Origin: Bradyrhizobium sp. WSM1417
GTDB taxonomy: Bacteria; Pseudomonadota; Alphaproteobacteria; Rhizobiales; Xanthobacteraceae
Length of the DNA stretch: 64,000 nt
Direction: 5' to 3'
NCBI RefSeq assembly: GCF_000515415.1
Contig: NZ_KI911783.1
Location: forward strand, 1,540,392-1,604,391
Shown: piece after piece, positions 1 to 8,504 of the stretch
How the letters are laid out: each line of letters opens with the position of its first letter
Numbering within the stretch: position 1 is the stretch's first letter
Notes under the pieces: generated by a model
Databases searched by the model: none
What the model was told of the DNA's origin: nothing
The model's input: the letters and a program-made list of their open reading frames with translations, nothing else
Made by a program: the position numbers and the translations under genes

Positions 1-159
1 CTGATCGGGCCGTGACCGCTTCGCAGCATCGTGAGGACGAGTTGAGCCCCGCTGGATGATGGCATTGCGGCACATTTTCTCGCGCGTGGAGTTGTAAGGT
101 CGCACTCAGTGCACGCGAACGGCATTGCGATTGAGAGACCGCGCCCGAAAGGATCAGCC

Positions 160-429
160 ATGACAACAACGAAACGCTCCATTGCTGCACTCATTGCTCT
201 CGGATTGGCTGCAGCGCCACTCGCTGTCAACGCACAGACATCCGCGAGGGGTACACCAGGCAGCACGAGCGGACGCACCGGAGCGCCGGTACAGCAAGGG
301 ACTATCGGAAGTTCCGGGCAGACCGTCGGGACGGTGACAGCGCCGTCGATCGGAACGTCCAACCAGCCATCGGTCGGCGTAACAAACTCAGTCCCTACCT
401 GGAACAACACGAATCCCAGACCGAAGTAG
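160..429 (+). CDS. small secreted Gly/Ser/Thr-rich protein
   Basis: An 89-aa protein. The upstream ATG at 109 is also in frame, but the start at 160 is preferred because it gives a clean signal peptide (MTTTKRS, then a hydrophobic Ala/Leu stretch ending near VNAQT) and is preceded by a GAAAGGA ribosome site. The mature part is about 65 residues of low-complexity Gly, Ser, Thr, Val and Pro with no cysteines. It probably resides in the periplasm or outside the cell. No family is recognised. It converges on the ABC ATPase gene, 18 bp away. Confidence 0.6.
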   Translation: MTTTKRSIAALIALGLAAAPLAVNAQTSARGTPGSTSGRTGAPVQQGTIGSSGQTVGTVTAPSIGTSNQPSVGVTNSVPTWNNTNPRPK

Positions 430-447
430 AAACCGCGATCGGCTGAC

Positions 448-2067
448 TTAAGCCGCCGGCGCGCGCTCGCTCTGACCCGGCACCGCCGCGAGCAGCTCGC
501 GCGTATAGGGATGTTCGGGCATTGCGAAGAGCTGCGCGGTAGGTTTCAGCTCGACGATGACGCCGCGCTGCATCACGGCGATGCGGTCGCAGATTTGCGC
601 CGCCACGCGTAGATCGTGGGTGATGAACAGCATCGAGAGGCCGAGGCGGGCCTTGAGGTCTTCGAGCAGCCGCAGGACTTGCGCCTGCACGGAGACGTCG
701 AGCGCGGAGACGGCCTCGTCCGCGACGATGATCTCGGGCTCGAGCGCGAGCGCACGCGCAATGCCGATGCGCTGGCGTTGGCCGCCGGAGAATTCATGCG
801 GATAGCGCTCGAGCGCGCCGGCATCGAGCCCGACCATCTTGAGGAGATCGCGGGCGCGGTCGAACGCGACTTTCGGATCGGTGCCGGCCGCGATCGGGCC
901 GTCGGCAATGATATGACCGACCTTGCGGCGCGGATTGAGCGAAGCGAACGGGTCCTGGAAAATCATCTGGATGCGGTGGCGCTCGGCGCGTAGGGCCTTG
1001 CCCGCGAGCTTTGTGAGATCGGTCTCGCCGATCCGCACGGTGCCGCGATCGGCCTCGATCAGCCGCATCACGAGCCGGGCCACCGACGATTTGCCGGAAC
1101 CGGATTCGCCGACGAGGCCGAGCGTCTCGCCCTTGAAAATCGTGAAGTTGACTTCGCGCGCGGCATCGACGCGGCGGTCCTCGCGAAACCAGCCGCCCGA
1201 GGTGACGTAGGTCTTGTCCAGTCCGATCACCTCGACCGCCTTGGCCTGGTCGTCGAGGGCGCTGCGGGCGGGCGGGTCCATCGAGGGCACGGCGGCGAGC
1301 AGCGCCTTGGTGTAGTCGTGCTGCGGCGCGTTGAAGACCGCCGAGGCGGGGCCTTCCTCGACCACCTTGCCATGGCGCAACACCACGACCTGGTCGGCGA
1401 TGTCGGCGACCACGCCGAAATCATGGGTGATGAACATCACCGCCATGTTGCGATTGCGCTGGAGGTTACGGATCAGTTTCAGGATCTGCGCCTGCGTGGT
1501 GACGTCGAGCGCGGTGGTCGGCTCGTCCGCCACCAGCACCGCCGGTTCGAGCGCGAGCGCCATCGCGATCATCGCGCGTTGGCGCTGGCCGCCGGAGAGC
1601 TGGTGCGGATAGGCGCGCACGATGCGCTCGGGATCGGGGAGGCCGACCTCGCGCGCGAGCGACAGCGCCTTTGCGCGCCGCTCCCTCGGCGTGAGCAGCC
1701 CGTGCGCCTCGAACATCTCCGCCATCTGGTCGCCGATCCGCATCAACGGATTGAGCGCGGTCATCGGCTCCTGGAAGATCATCGCGAACCGGCGGCCGCG
1801 TAGATCGCGCCAGCCGTCGTCATCGAGTTTGAGCAGGTCGCGGCCTTCGAACTGGATCTCGCCGGAGGTGACGGTGACCGTGTCAGGCAACAGGCCCATC
1901 AGCGCATGCGCGCACATCGATTTGCCCGAGCCGGATTCGCCGACGACGCAGACGATCTTGCCGGGCCGCAAATCGAGCGAGACGCCGTCGACCGCGAAGG
2001 GACGTTCGGCGCCCTTCGGCAATGCGATCCGCAAGTTCTTGATGGAGACGGCGGGCGGTGCGGTCAT
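448..2067 (-). CDS. oligopeptide-type ABC transporter, fused double ATPase
   Basis: A 539-aa protein that holds two complete DppD/DppF-like nucleotide-binding domains in one chain, an arrangement like YejF. Half one: Walker A about 43-50, signature LSGGQRQ about 157-163, Walker B DEPTTALD 181-188. Half two: Walker A about 320-327, FSGGQRQ about 426-432, DEAVSALD about 450-457. It should power the two permeases encoded just upstream on the same strand. The open frame runs back to 2184 but the ATG at 2067 gives the natural N-terminus, two bases after the permease stop. It is the last gene of a four-gene uptake operon. Confidence 0.9.
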   Translation of the reverse strand: MTAPPAVSIKNLRIALPKGAERPFAVDGVSLDLRPGKIVCVVGESGSGKSMCAHALMGLLPDTVTVTSGEIQFEGRDLLKLDDDGWRDLRGRRFAMIFQEPMTALNPLMRIGDQMAEMFEAHGLLTPRERRAKALSLAREVGLPDPERIVRAYPHQLSGGQRQRAMIAMALALEPAVLVADEPTTALDVTTQAQILKLIRNLQRNRNMAVMFITHDFGVVADIADQVVVLRHGKVVEEGPASAVFNAPQHDYTKALLAAVPSMDPPARSALDDQAKAVEVIGLDKTYVTSGGWFREDRRVDAAREVNFTIFKGETLGLVGESGSGKSSVARLVMRLIEADRGTVRIGETDLTKLAGKALRAERHRIQMIFQDPFASLNPRRKVGHIIADGPIAAGTDPKVAFDRARDLLKMVGLDAGALERYPHEFSGGQRQRIGIARALALEPEIIVADEAVSALDVSVQAQVLRLLEDLKARLGLSMLFITHDLRVAAQICDRIAVMQRGVIVELKPTAQLFAMPEHPYTRELLAAVPGQSERAPAA

Positions 2068-2069
2068 GA

Positions 2070-2909
2070 TCAGCGGCCCTCCCGCGACAGCCGCGGATTG
2101 AGCGCGTCGTTGAGGCCTTCGCCGATCAGATTGAGGCCGAGCACCGAGATCAGGATCGCGACGCCGGGAAACACGGTGATCCACCAGGCCTGGCGGATCA
2201 CGGTACGGCCGGCACCGACCATGTAGCCCCAGGAGATCAGATTGGGATCGCCGAGGCCGAGGAACGCCAGCGAGGATTCCAGCAGGATCGCGGTCGCCAC
2301 CATGAGCGAGGCCAGCACGATCACCGGCGACAACGTGTTCGGCAGGATTTCGCGCAGGATGATCCAGGTGTTGCTCTGGCCCGTGACCACCGCGGCCTGG
2401 ACGTACTCCCGCGTGCGCAGCGACAGCACCTCGCCGCGGACGAGGCGCGCGACCGGCGGCCAGCTTACCAGCGCGATCGAGGCAACGATCGAATAGATCG
2501 AGGGCTGCAGGATCGCGACCAGCACGATCGCGAGCGCAAAGCTCGGAATGGTCTGGAAGAACTCGGTGAAGCGCATCAGGGCGTCGTCGACCCTGCCGCC
2601 GAAATAGCCGGCCATGGCGCCGATCGGCACGCCGACGACCAGCGCCACCAGGGTGGAGACCATGCCGACCAGCAGCGAGACGCGTGCGCCAAAGATCATG
2701 CCGGCGAACACGTCGCGGCCGAGTGCATCGGTGCCGAGCGGCACGGTCGCGAGCGTGAACGGCGGCAGGAACGGCCGTTGCACCATGCGCCAGGGCGAGT
2801 TCGGGAACAGCATCGGACCGAACAACGCGACCGAGATCGCAAGGAGCAGGATGATGAGCCCGATGATGCCGCTCGGGCTCCTCAGCATCGATTTCCAGAA
2901 CTGTTTCAT
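2070..2909 (-). CDS. oligopeptide-type ABC transporter permease (DppC-like)
   Basis: A 279-aa inner-membrane permease with about six hydrophobic segments. The N-terminal region has the DppC/OppC-type motif LGTDALGRDVFAGMIFGARVSL, and the EAA loop (reading G near RLVRGEVLSLRTREYVQAA) contacts the ATPase. The frame is open much further upstream (to 3494), but that part is a shadow of the neighbouring permease. The ATG at 2909 overlaps the upstream permease stop by 4 bp (ATGA), which indicates translational coupling. Substrate is unknown; peptides are typical for the family. Confidence 0.9.
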   Translation of the reverse strand: MKQFWKSMLRSPSGIIGLIILLLAISVALFGPMLFPNSPWRMVQRPFLPPFTLATVPLGTDALGRDVFAGMIFGARVSLLVGMVSTLVALVVGVPIGAMAGYFGGRVDDALMRFTEFFQTIPSFALAIVLVAILQPSIYSIVASIALVSWPPVARLVRGEVLSLRTREYVQAAVVTGQSNTWIILREILPNTLSPVIVLASLMVATAILLESSLAFLGLGDPNLISWGYMVGAGRTVIRQAWWITVFPGVAILISVLGLNLIGEGLNDALNPRLSREGR

Positions 2910-3877
2910 GTGGTGAATTCGATGCGCGGGTCGACCAGGCGATAGACCAGGTCGGTGATGAGGTTGAAGATCAGGACCATGGCGGAGCAGATCACGAAGA
3001 CGCCGAGCAGCAGATTGTAGTCGCGCTGGAGCAGGGCGTCGTACATCAGGCGTCCGATGCCGGGCCAGGCGAACACGGTCTCGGTGATGACGGCGCCGCC
3101 GATCAGGGTGCCGGAGTGGACGCCGGCGAGCGTCACGACGGGGAGCAGCGCGTTGCGCAGGACGTGGCGACGCTGGATCACGGCATCGGACAGGCCTTTG
3201 GCGCGCGCGGTCTTGACGAAGTCGAGACGCTTCACCTCCAGCATCGAGGCGCGCGTCATGCGGGTATAGGTCGCCATGAAGAACAGACCGAGCGTCATCG
3301 CCGGCATGATCAGGTGCTTTGCCACATCGACGGCATGGGCAGGGCCGGAGAGGTTGGCGCCGACCGTCTCGTAGCCGAAGCTCGGCAGCCAATCGACAGT
3401 GACCGAGAACAACAGGATGCCCATCAGCGCCACCCAGAAGATCGGCATGGCGTAGAAGATCAGCGCGAAGATCGTGATGGCGGTGTCCAGCCAAGTCCCC
3501 GCGAAGCGCGCCGCGAAGGTGCCGAACAGGATGCCGAGCACCAGTGAGATCGCGAACGCCGTCAGCGTGAGTAGAAGTGTCGCCGGCAGCCGTTCCAGAA
3601 TCAGCTTGGCCACCGGCGCCTGCTGGCGGAAGGAGAAGCCGAGGTCGAGCATCACGACGCCCTTGACGTAGACGAAGAGCTGCTCGGGCAGCGGCTTGTC
3701 CAGGCCGAACTTCTCCCTGAGCTGCTGGACGAAAATCTGGTCGCTGGCGCCGGCCTCGCCCGCCATCACGACCGCGGGATCGCCGGGCGCGAGCCGGATC
3801 AGGAAGAAATTGAGGACGACGATCGCAAGCAGGACGATCACGCCCTTCGCGACACGCTGAGCGACAAAGGAGAGCAT
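2906..3877 (-). CDS. oligopeptide-type ABC transporter permease (DppB-like)
   Basis: A 323-aa permease with the usual DppB layout: one N-terminal membrane helix, an external segment containing RLAPGDPAVV, and then five more helices ending in the DLVYRLVDPRIEF tail typical of the family. Forms the transmembrane pore with the DppC-like partner, whose start codon overlaps its stop. It is separated from the binding-protein gene upstream by 199 bp filled with palindromic repeats, so its expression may be lower than that of the binding protein. Confidence 0.9.
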   Translation of the reverse strand: MLSFVAQRVAKGVIVLLAIVVLNFFLIRLAPGDPAVVMAGEAGASDQIFVQQLREKFGLDKPLPEQLFVYVKGVVMLDLGFSFRQQAPVAKLILERLPATLLLTLTAFAISLVLGILFGTFAARFAGTWLDTAITIFALIFYAMPIFWVALMGILLFSVTVDWLPSFGYETVGANLSGPAHAVDVAKHLIMPAMTLGLFFMATYTRMTRASMLEVKRLDFVKTARAKGLSDAVIQRRHVLRNALLPVVTLAGVHSGTLIGGAVITETVFAWPGIGRLMYDALLQRDYNLLLGVFVICSAMVLIFNLITDLVYRLVDPRIEFTT

Positions 3878-3928
3878 TGTTAGGTGGCGATCAGATCAGG
3901 TTGAACGCAGCGGTAGTTGCGGTGCGCC

Positions 3929-4051
3929 CCCTCTCCCGCTTGCGGGAGAGGGTGGGGGAGAGGGTATTTCCGCAGAGGGATTGCCAAGTGGAGAGAACCC
4001 TCACCCGCTACGCTCTTCGAGCGTAGCGACCTCTCCCGCAAGCGGGAGAGG
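3929..4051. repeat. GC-rich palindromic intergenic repeat element
   Basis: Two near-identical palindromes bound this element: positions 3929-3952 and 4030-4051, each reading CCTCTCCCGC, two bases, then its complement. A third hairpin lies at 4008-4026 (CTACGCTC, TTC, GAGCGTAG). The same family of sequence recurs near 9.4, 9.96, 28.0, 47.1 and 53.2 kb. It sits inside an operon, between the binding-protein gene and the first permease gene, where RNA hairpins may protect the upstream mRNA, as REP elements do between malE and malF. Confidence 0.85.
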
Positions 4052-4076
4052 TAAGGGAAGCCTGGAACGCCTGCGC

Positions 4077-5627
4077 TCACTTGTCGAGCCATGCGTCCTT
4101 GAAGCCGTCATTGACGCCGATCCCGGTCGTGATCAGGTTCTTGACCTTGCAGCGCATGATGGTCGGGAATTGCAGCTCGAGCATCCAGGCCACCGGCACG
4201 TCCTCGACCAGGATCTTCTGCGCCTTCTCGTAGATCTCCTTACGCTTCGAGTCGGGCGTTGCCACCGCGCCGTCGGCGAACAGCTTGTCGATTTCCGGGT
4301 TGGAGTAACCCTCGACGTTGTTGAACACCTGGCCCTTGGCGATAGCGCTGGAGACGTAGTTGCGGCCGACGCCGAGTGCGGGATCGCCGTACTGGTAGAG
4401 ATAGGTAAAGGCGATGTCGTAATCCCAGTCGCCGATCTTCTGGTTGCCGCCGGCGACGTCGGTGGCGATGGTCTCGATGTTCATGCCGACGTCCTGGAGG
4501 TTCTGCTTCACGGCTTCACCCCAGCGCTGCCAGGTCTCGCCATAGGCGAGCGGCAGAAGGCGGATCTTCTCGCCCTTGTAGCCGGCTTCCTTCAGCAGCG
4601 CCTTGGCCTTGGCGGGATCGTAAGGGTACTTCGGCACGTCGTCGGTATAGTATTTGATGGTCGAGGCCGACGGGCCGGTTGCGACCTTGCCGAGCCCGTT
4701 CCAGATCACGTCCTTGGCGAAGTCGCGGTCGATCGCAAACATGACCGCCTGCCGCACCCGCTTGTCGGCGAGCGGACCCTGGCGGTTGTTGAGCCACAGC
4801 CAGGCCAGCGGCGAGAAGAACTCCCAGCCGGCGCCGGTGACGCAGGTGTCCTTCAGCTTGGAGAGCCGGGGCACGTCGAAATTCTCGACCGAGCCGCCGG
4901 GCAGCACGTCGACCTTGCCGGTCTCATACGCCACCGAGCGCGCCGCGGCATCGGGAATGATCTGCCAGTAGATCTCGTCGAGATAGGGCTTCCCCTTCTC
5001 GTAATAGTTCGGGTTCTTGACCAGGCGGATGAATGAGCCCTTCTGCCATTCCTTGAACATGAAGGGGCCGGTGCCGACAGGGGCGTTGTTGTAGGGATTG
5101 GTCTTCCAGTCGGTGCCTTCATAAAGATGCTTCGGTACCATCGGCATCGACCCGACCTCGAAGATGCCGAGGAACGGGCCGAACGGCTGCTTCAGCGTGA
5201 ACACCACCGTGTAGTCGTCGGGCGCCTCGACCTTGTCGACCTGTGCGAGATTGTTGCGGGCCCGCGCATGCGTCTGTTTCAGCATCTCGAGGGAGAACAG
5301 CACGTCGGCGGCGGTAAAGGGTTTGCCGTCATGCCAGGTCACGCCCTTCCTGAGCTTGAACGTGTAGGTTTTTGCGTCCTCGCTGACACTCCAGCTCTCG
5401 GCGAGCTCCGGCTGCGGTTCGAGCTTGGGGCTGTAGCGAAGCAGGCCCTCGAAAATGTTGCCCGACACCATCTGCACCGGGCCGTTCTGGACCATCGCCA
5501 GCATCAGGCCGGGCGGCTCGGGCTGAATCACGGCATTGATCGCTCCACCCGCTTTCGGCTCTTCTGCCAGCGCCGGGGCCGCGAGGCCGCAAGCCAGGAG
5601 GACGCCAAGCAACACTCGTTTTGACAT
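4077..5627 (-). CDS. ABC transporter substrate-binding protein, family 5
   Basis: A 516-aa periplasmic binding protein of the DppA/OppA (SBP_bac_5) family. A signal peptide (MSKRVLLGVLLACG, cleavage after about PALA) is followed by the family features: LAESWSVSEDAKTYTFKLRKG and the WHDGKPFTAADV motif around residues 95-110. It delivers substrate, typically a peptide or related compound, to the permease pair encoded downstream. It is the first gene of the minus-strand operon 5627 to 448. The mRNA passes through the palindromic repeat right after the stop codon. Confidence 0.92.
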   Translation of the reverse strand: MSKRVLLGVLLACGLAAPALAEEPKAGGAINAVIQPEPPGLMLAMVQNGPVQMVSGNIFEGLLRYSPKLEPQPELAESWSVSEDAKTYTFKLRKGVTWHDGKPFTAADVLFSLEMLKQTHARARNNLAQVDKVEAPDDYTVVFTLKQPFGPFLGIFEVGSMPMVPKHLYEGTDWKTNPYNNAPVGTGPFMFKEWQKGSFIRLVKNPNYYEKGKPYLDEIYWQIIPDAAARSVAYETGKVDVLPGGSVENFDVPRLSKLKDTCVTGAGWEFFSPLAWLWLNNRQGPLADKRVRQAVMFAIDRDFAKDVIWNGLGKVATGPSASTIKYYTDDVPKYPYDPAKAKALLKEAGYKGEKIRLLPLAYGETWQRWGEAVKQNLQDVGMNIETIATDVAGGNQKIGDWDYDIAFTYLYQYGDPALGVGRNYVSSAIAKGQVFNNVEGYSNPEIDKLFADGAVATPDSKRKEIYEKAQKILVEDVPVAWMLELQFPTIMRCKVKNLITTGIGVNDGFKDAWLDK

Positions 5628-5840
5628 GTCGTATCTTTCTCAAGCGAGACCAGCCGCAAACGCTTCGCACGTCGTGGCGCGCAAAGCTACGGCCGGCCCA
5701 TCCCAGTCCCCATCCGGGATCGAGGCTCACACGGTCTCATTCGGCGCCGCAAGATGAAAGTCTCGACAATGTTCGCACAAAAAATGCACAGCGCGTCCGG
5801 TTATGGCGTCTGGCGGCCAAGACGGCGCCGCCGCGCCGCT

Positions 5841-6152
5841 TCACGAGGGCCGCAGCGCCCGTTGCAACTCGGCAAGCGCGTCCGCGAGTTGCTCCCGGTG
5901 CGCGATGTCGTCCTTGGGGATGGCCGCGACACTGCCGGCGAGTTCGCGCAGGATCCCGGCGAGCAGGCCAAAATTGAGGTGCAGGTGCACCGATTTGCGT
6001 TCGTCCGCCGTGCCCGGATGCTGCAGCACCAACGCAACGCCGCTGCCGTCGAGACGTGCCTCGAACCGCGATGAATGCCCGAACGTGCCGACATAGAACT
6101 TGTCGGGATATTCGAGCGCGATCTCTGCCTTGTCGGGAACCGGCTTGGACAT
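5841..6152 (-). CDS. conserved-looking hypothetical protein, 103 aa
   Basis: A soluble 103-aa protein, no signal peptide or membrane segment. The N-terminal half looks like beta strands (ALEYPDKFYVGTFG, FEARLDGSGVALVLQ) and the C-terminal half is helical, with heptad-like Leu/Ala (GLLAGILRELAGSV, LADALAELQRAL). No family is recognised. It is transcribed divergently from the Irr-like gene, and a perfect FixK/FNR-type box lies in the shared region, about 85 bp upstream of its ATG, so low-oxygen control is possible. The 213 bp downstream, before the transporter operon, show nothing notable. Confidence 0.65.
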   Translation of the reverse strand: MSKPVPDKAEIALEYPDKFYVGTFGHSSRFEARLDGSGVALVLQHPGTADERKSVHLHLNFGLLAGILRELAGSVAAIPKDDIAHREQLADALAELQRALRPS

Positions 6153-6236
6153 GTGAGCCTCATTGATGTCAGGCTATTCTGGCCGGGAATAAACTCGACC
6201 GCCTTGCGATAGGTCAGAGGCGGGCTCGTTCCGGAT

Positions 6237-6250
6237 TTGATCAGGATCAA
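6237..6250. promoter_or_regulatory. FixK/FNR-type box
   Basis: TTGATCAGGATCAA, an exact match to the FNR/FixK consensus TTGAT-N4-ATCAA; the flanking bases extend the symmetry to 6236-6251. It is in the divergent region between the 103-aa gene (starts 6152) and the Irr-like gene (starts 6330), 79 bp upstream of the latter. In rhizobia such boxes are bound by FixK/FnrN proteins under low oxygen. Which of the two genes is controlled cannot be told from sequence. Confidence 0.75.
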
Positions 6251-6329
6251 AGCCGGGCTGCCGCTTCTGCGATCTGATGGCAGGACGCGTGAAGCCCCGC
6301 GTGCCCGGTCAACTGCGAGTGCATCGGCG

Positions 6330-6812
6330 ATGAACGTCCACTCCACCCCACCCGAAGCGGATTCAGACGATATCGCCATCTCCTTCGCGGACGAGGCGTC
6401 GGCACGTTGCGCGCAATTGCTCGGCGAAGCCGGCCTCAGGCTGACGCGCCACCGCCTGGCGCTCGGACAAATGCTGTTCCTCTGTCCGCATCGTCATGTG
6501 ACAGCCGAGGGGCTTTATGAAGAAGCGACGGCCGCCAATCTGCGGCTGTCGCTTGCGACCGTCTACAACACGCTGAACCAGTTCACCGAAGCCGGCCTGT
6601 TGCGCCGGATCGCGGCCGACGGCATCAAGTCGTTCTTCGACACCGATACGTCCGTGCATCCGCATTTCTACCTCGAAGGCGAGGATGTGCTGGTCGACGT
6701 CACCGACGGCCTGACCTTCACCAAGATGCCCGAGGCGCTCCCGGGGCACGAAATCGCGCGGCTCGACGTCGTCGTCCATCTGCGCCGGAAACGCGACGCA
6801 GGCTCGGTATGA
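6330..6812 (+). CDS. irr: Fur-family iron response regulator, Irr-like
   Basis: A 160-aa member of the Fur superfamily that closely follows Irr: AGLRLTRHRLALGQMLF, LYEEATAANLRLSLATVYNTLNQ (DNA-recognition helix about 72-88) and the C-terminal EIARLDVVVHLRRKR. Irr represses or activates iron and haem genes in rhizobia and is degraded on binding haem. This copy lacks the N-terminal haem-regulatory motif (GCPWHD in the classic Bradyrhizobium Irr) and has VHPHF (His110, His112) where that Irr has a His triplet. It is therefore more likely a second, haem-stable Irr paralogue. The start at 6330 was chosen over 6237 because the upstream extension is not Irr-like and would run through the FixK-type box. 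Confidence 0.85.
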   Translation: MNVHSTPPEADSDDIAISFADEASARCAQLLGEAGLRLTRHRLALGQMLFLCPHRHVTAEGLYEEATAANLRLSLATVYNTLNQFTEAGLLRRIAADGIKSFFDTDTSVHPHFYLEGEDVLVDVTDGLTFTKMPEALPGHEIARLDVVVHLRRKRDAGSV

Positions 6813-6819
6813 GGATCGT

Positions 6820-8370
6820 CTAGCGCAAGCCCGCCCGCCGGAATCCTTCCAGATAGTGCTCGCGGTCGGCCTCGTTGGCCCACGGCAATTGCGTCGAAAT
6901 CCAGTGCAGCGAGATGTTGGGCTGGGTACGGCGGAGCTCGCCCAGCGCCATCTCCGCAAGCACGGCGTCGCCGGTCATGCCGGCAGAAACCGCGAGCACG
7001 CGGTAGGCGCCGGTGAGATCGCCGCGGTGGCGGATTGCCTCGCGCGCGAGCGCGATGGCCTCGCCGTAGCGCCGCTCGGTGAAGCGGGCATAGCCGGCGA
7101 TGCCGTGATAGATCGCCAGGGATGGATCGCGCGGCGAGAGCCGCATTGCCCTCTGCGCGGCCTCGAATGAATCCTTCGGTCGCCCGGCATAGGACAGCGC
7201 CAGTGCGTAATAGCCCTGCGCCAGCGAGAAGTTCGGATTGAGCGCGAGCGCCTGCTCGAACTCGGACAGTGCGTCCGCAAGCCTTCGCGTCGAGAAGTAG
7301 ACGCTGCCGAGCGCGGCGTGCGCCCAGGCATCCTCGTGGTCGCAGCGCACCGCGGCGAGCGCGGCGGCTTCGGCCACCGGCGCCACCAGCGCAAGCTCGA
7401 CCCAGCCGAGATGCACGCCAAACATGTGGTTCGCCGCGAGCACCGACAGCGCCTGGCCGTAGTTCGGGTCGATCCCGATCGCGCGTTCCAGCAGCGCCCG
7501 CGCGGTCTCGTGATCCCGCCGCGTCACGCGCCAGTAATGCGACAGCGCCCGCATCAGGAGATCCCAGGCATCCAGGCTCGCGGGGGGCTTGCGATGGGCG
7601 CGAAAACTTTCCGCCGCATGAATCTGCGGCTCGATCGCCGCCGCGATCGCGTTGGTGATCTCGTCCTGCACGGCGAACACGTCGATCAGCTCGCGGTCGT
7701 AGCGCTCGGCCCAGAGATGGCTGCCCGTCGTGGCGTCGTTGAGCTGCGCGGTGATGCGCACACGGTTGTCCGACTTGCGCACGCTGCCTTCGACCACGTA
7801 GCGCACGCCGAGTTCCTCGGCGATCTGCCGGATGTGGACCGCGCGTCCCTTGTAGGTGAAGGACGAGTTGCGGGCGATCACCATGAACCAGCGCTGCTTC
7901 GACAGCGCGGTGAGGATGTCCTCGCTGATGCCGTCGCCGAAATAGTCCTGTGCGGGATCGCCGCTCATGTTCTCGAAAGCGAGCACCGCGACCGCCGGAC
8001 GGTCCGCCAGGGCGCGCGGCAGGACAGCGACGGGTTGCGCAGGCGCCGTTGCGGCTGCCACTTCTTCCCGGACTTCGCCGACGAAACGAAAGCCCTTGCG
8101 CGGAATGGTCTTGATCAGCCGCTGGCTCGCACCGTCGTCGCCGAGCGCCTTGCGCGCGGCGTTGATCCGGCTGTTCAGGGCGGAATCAGAGATGATCCGA
8201 TCGCTCCAGATCTGGCTGATCAGGTCATCCTTGCTGACAACGCGGGTGCGCTGCGCCACCAGATAGAGCAGGAGATCGAACACCTGCGGCTGCAACGGCA
8301 CGGCGGCGCCGCTGCAGGTGAGTTCCCGCAGGTCGCCGTCGAGCACGTTGTTTTCAAAGCGAAATCGCAC
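6820..8370 (-). CDS. winged-helix / TolB-like / TPR transcriptional regulator A
   Basis: A 516-aa protein. Residues 1 to about 105 form an OmpR/CadC-type winged-helix DNA-binding domain (VFDLLLYLVAQRTRVVSKDDL, RKALGDDGASQRLIKTIPRKGFRFVGEV). About 115-255 is a TolB-like domain (AVLAFENMSGDPAQDYFGDGISED, SHLWAERYDR), and about 285-490 are TPR-type helical repeats. Unlike CadC there is no membrane segment, so it is predicted to be cytoplasmic. The same architecture occurs in regulators fused to or associated with adenylate-cyclase-like signalling. A 22-bp-period direct repeat precedes its start. A paralogue lies at 9991-11550. Its stop is 7 bp from the convergent Irr-like gene. Inducer and targets are unknown. 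Confidence 0.85.
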   Translation of the reverse strand: MRFRFENNVLDGDLRELTCSGAAVPLQPQVFDLLLYLVAQRTRVVSKDDLISQIWSDRIISDSALNSRINAARKALGDDGASQRLIKTIPRKGFRFVGEVREEVAAATAPAQPVAVLPRALADRPAVAVLAFENMSGDPAQDYFGDGISEDILTALSKQRWFMVIARNSSFTYKGRAVHIRQIAEELGVRYVVEGSVRKSDNRVRITAQLNDATTGSHLWAERYDRELIDVFAVQDEITNAIAAAIEPQIHAAESFRAHRKPPASLDAWDLLMRALSHYWRVTRRDHETARALLERAIGIDPNYGQALSVLAANHMFGVHLGWVELALVAPVAEAAALAAVRCDHEDAWAHAALGSVYFSTRRLADALSEFEQALALNPNFSLAQGYYALALSYAGRPKDSFEAAQRAMRLSPRDPSLAIYHGIAGYARFTERRYGEAIALAREAIRHRGDLTGAYRVLAVSAGMTGDAVLAEMALGELRRTQPNISLHWISTQLPWANEADREHYLEGFRRAGLR

Positions 8371-8378
8371 GTTTCTGT

Positions 8379-8419
8379 CGTCTCAAGCAAAAATCAAAGT
8401 CGTCTCAGGCGAAAATCAA
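8379..8419. promoter_or_regulatory. tandem 19-bp direct repeats, candidate operator of regulator A
   Basis: CGTCTCAAGCAAAAATCAA (8379-8397) is repeated as CGTCTCAGGCGAAAATCAA (8401-8419), 17 of 19 identical, with a 22-bp period (two helical turns). OmpR-type winged-helix proteins bind such tandem direct repeats. The pair is 9-49 bp ahead of regulator A and 86 bp ahead of the divergent mddA-like gene, so it could control either or both. Confidence 0.45.
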
Positions 8420-8504
8420 CCGTCCGCGAAAGTCTTGAGACCTCCGGTGCGGCATGGTGCAGCGACCAATGAAGTGCCGGCGTTTTGGCACAACGGAGCT
8501 GTTT

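Noticed and set aside
448..5627. Naming the first operon yejABEF (microcin C-type)
   Set aside because: Only the fused ATPase is Yej-like; the binding protein and permeases are of ordinary Dpp/Opp size and motif, so the substrate was left open.
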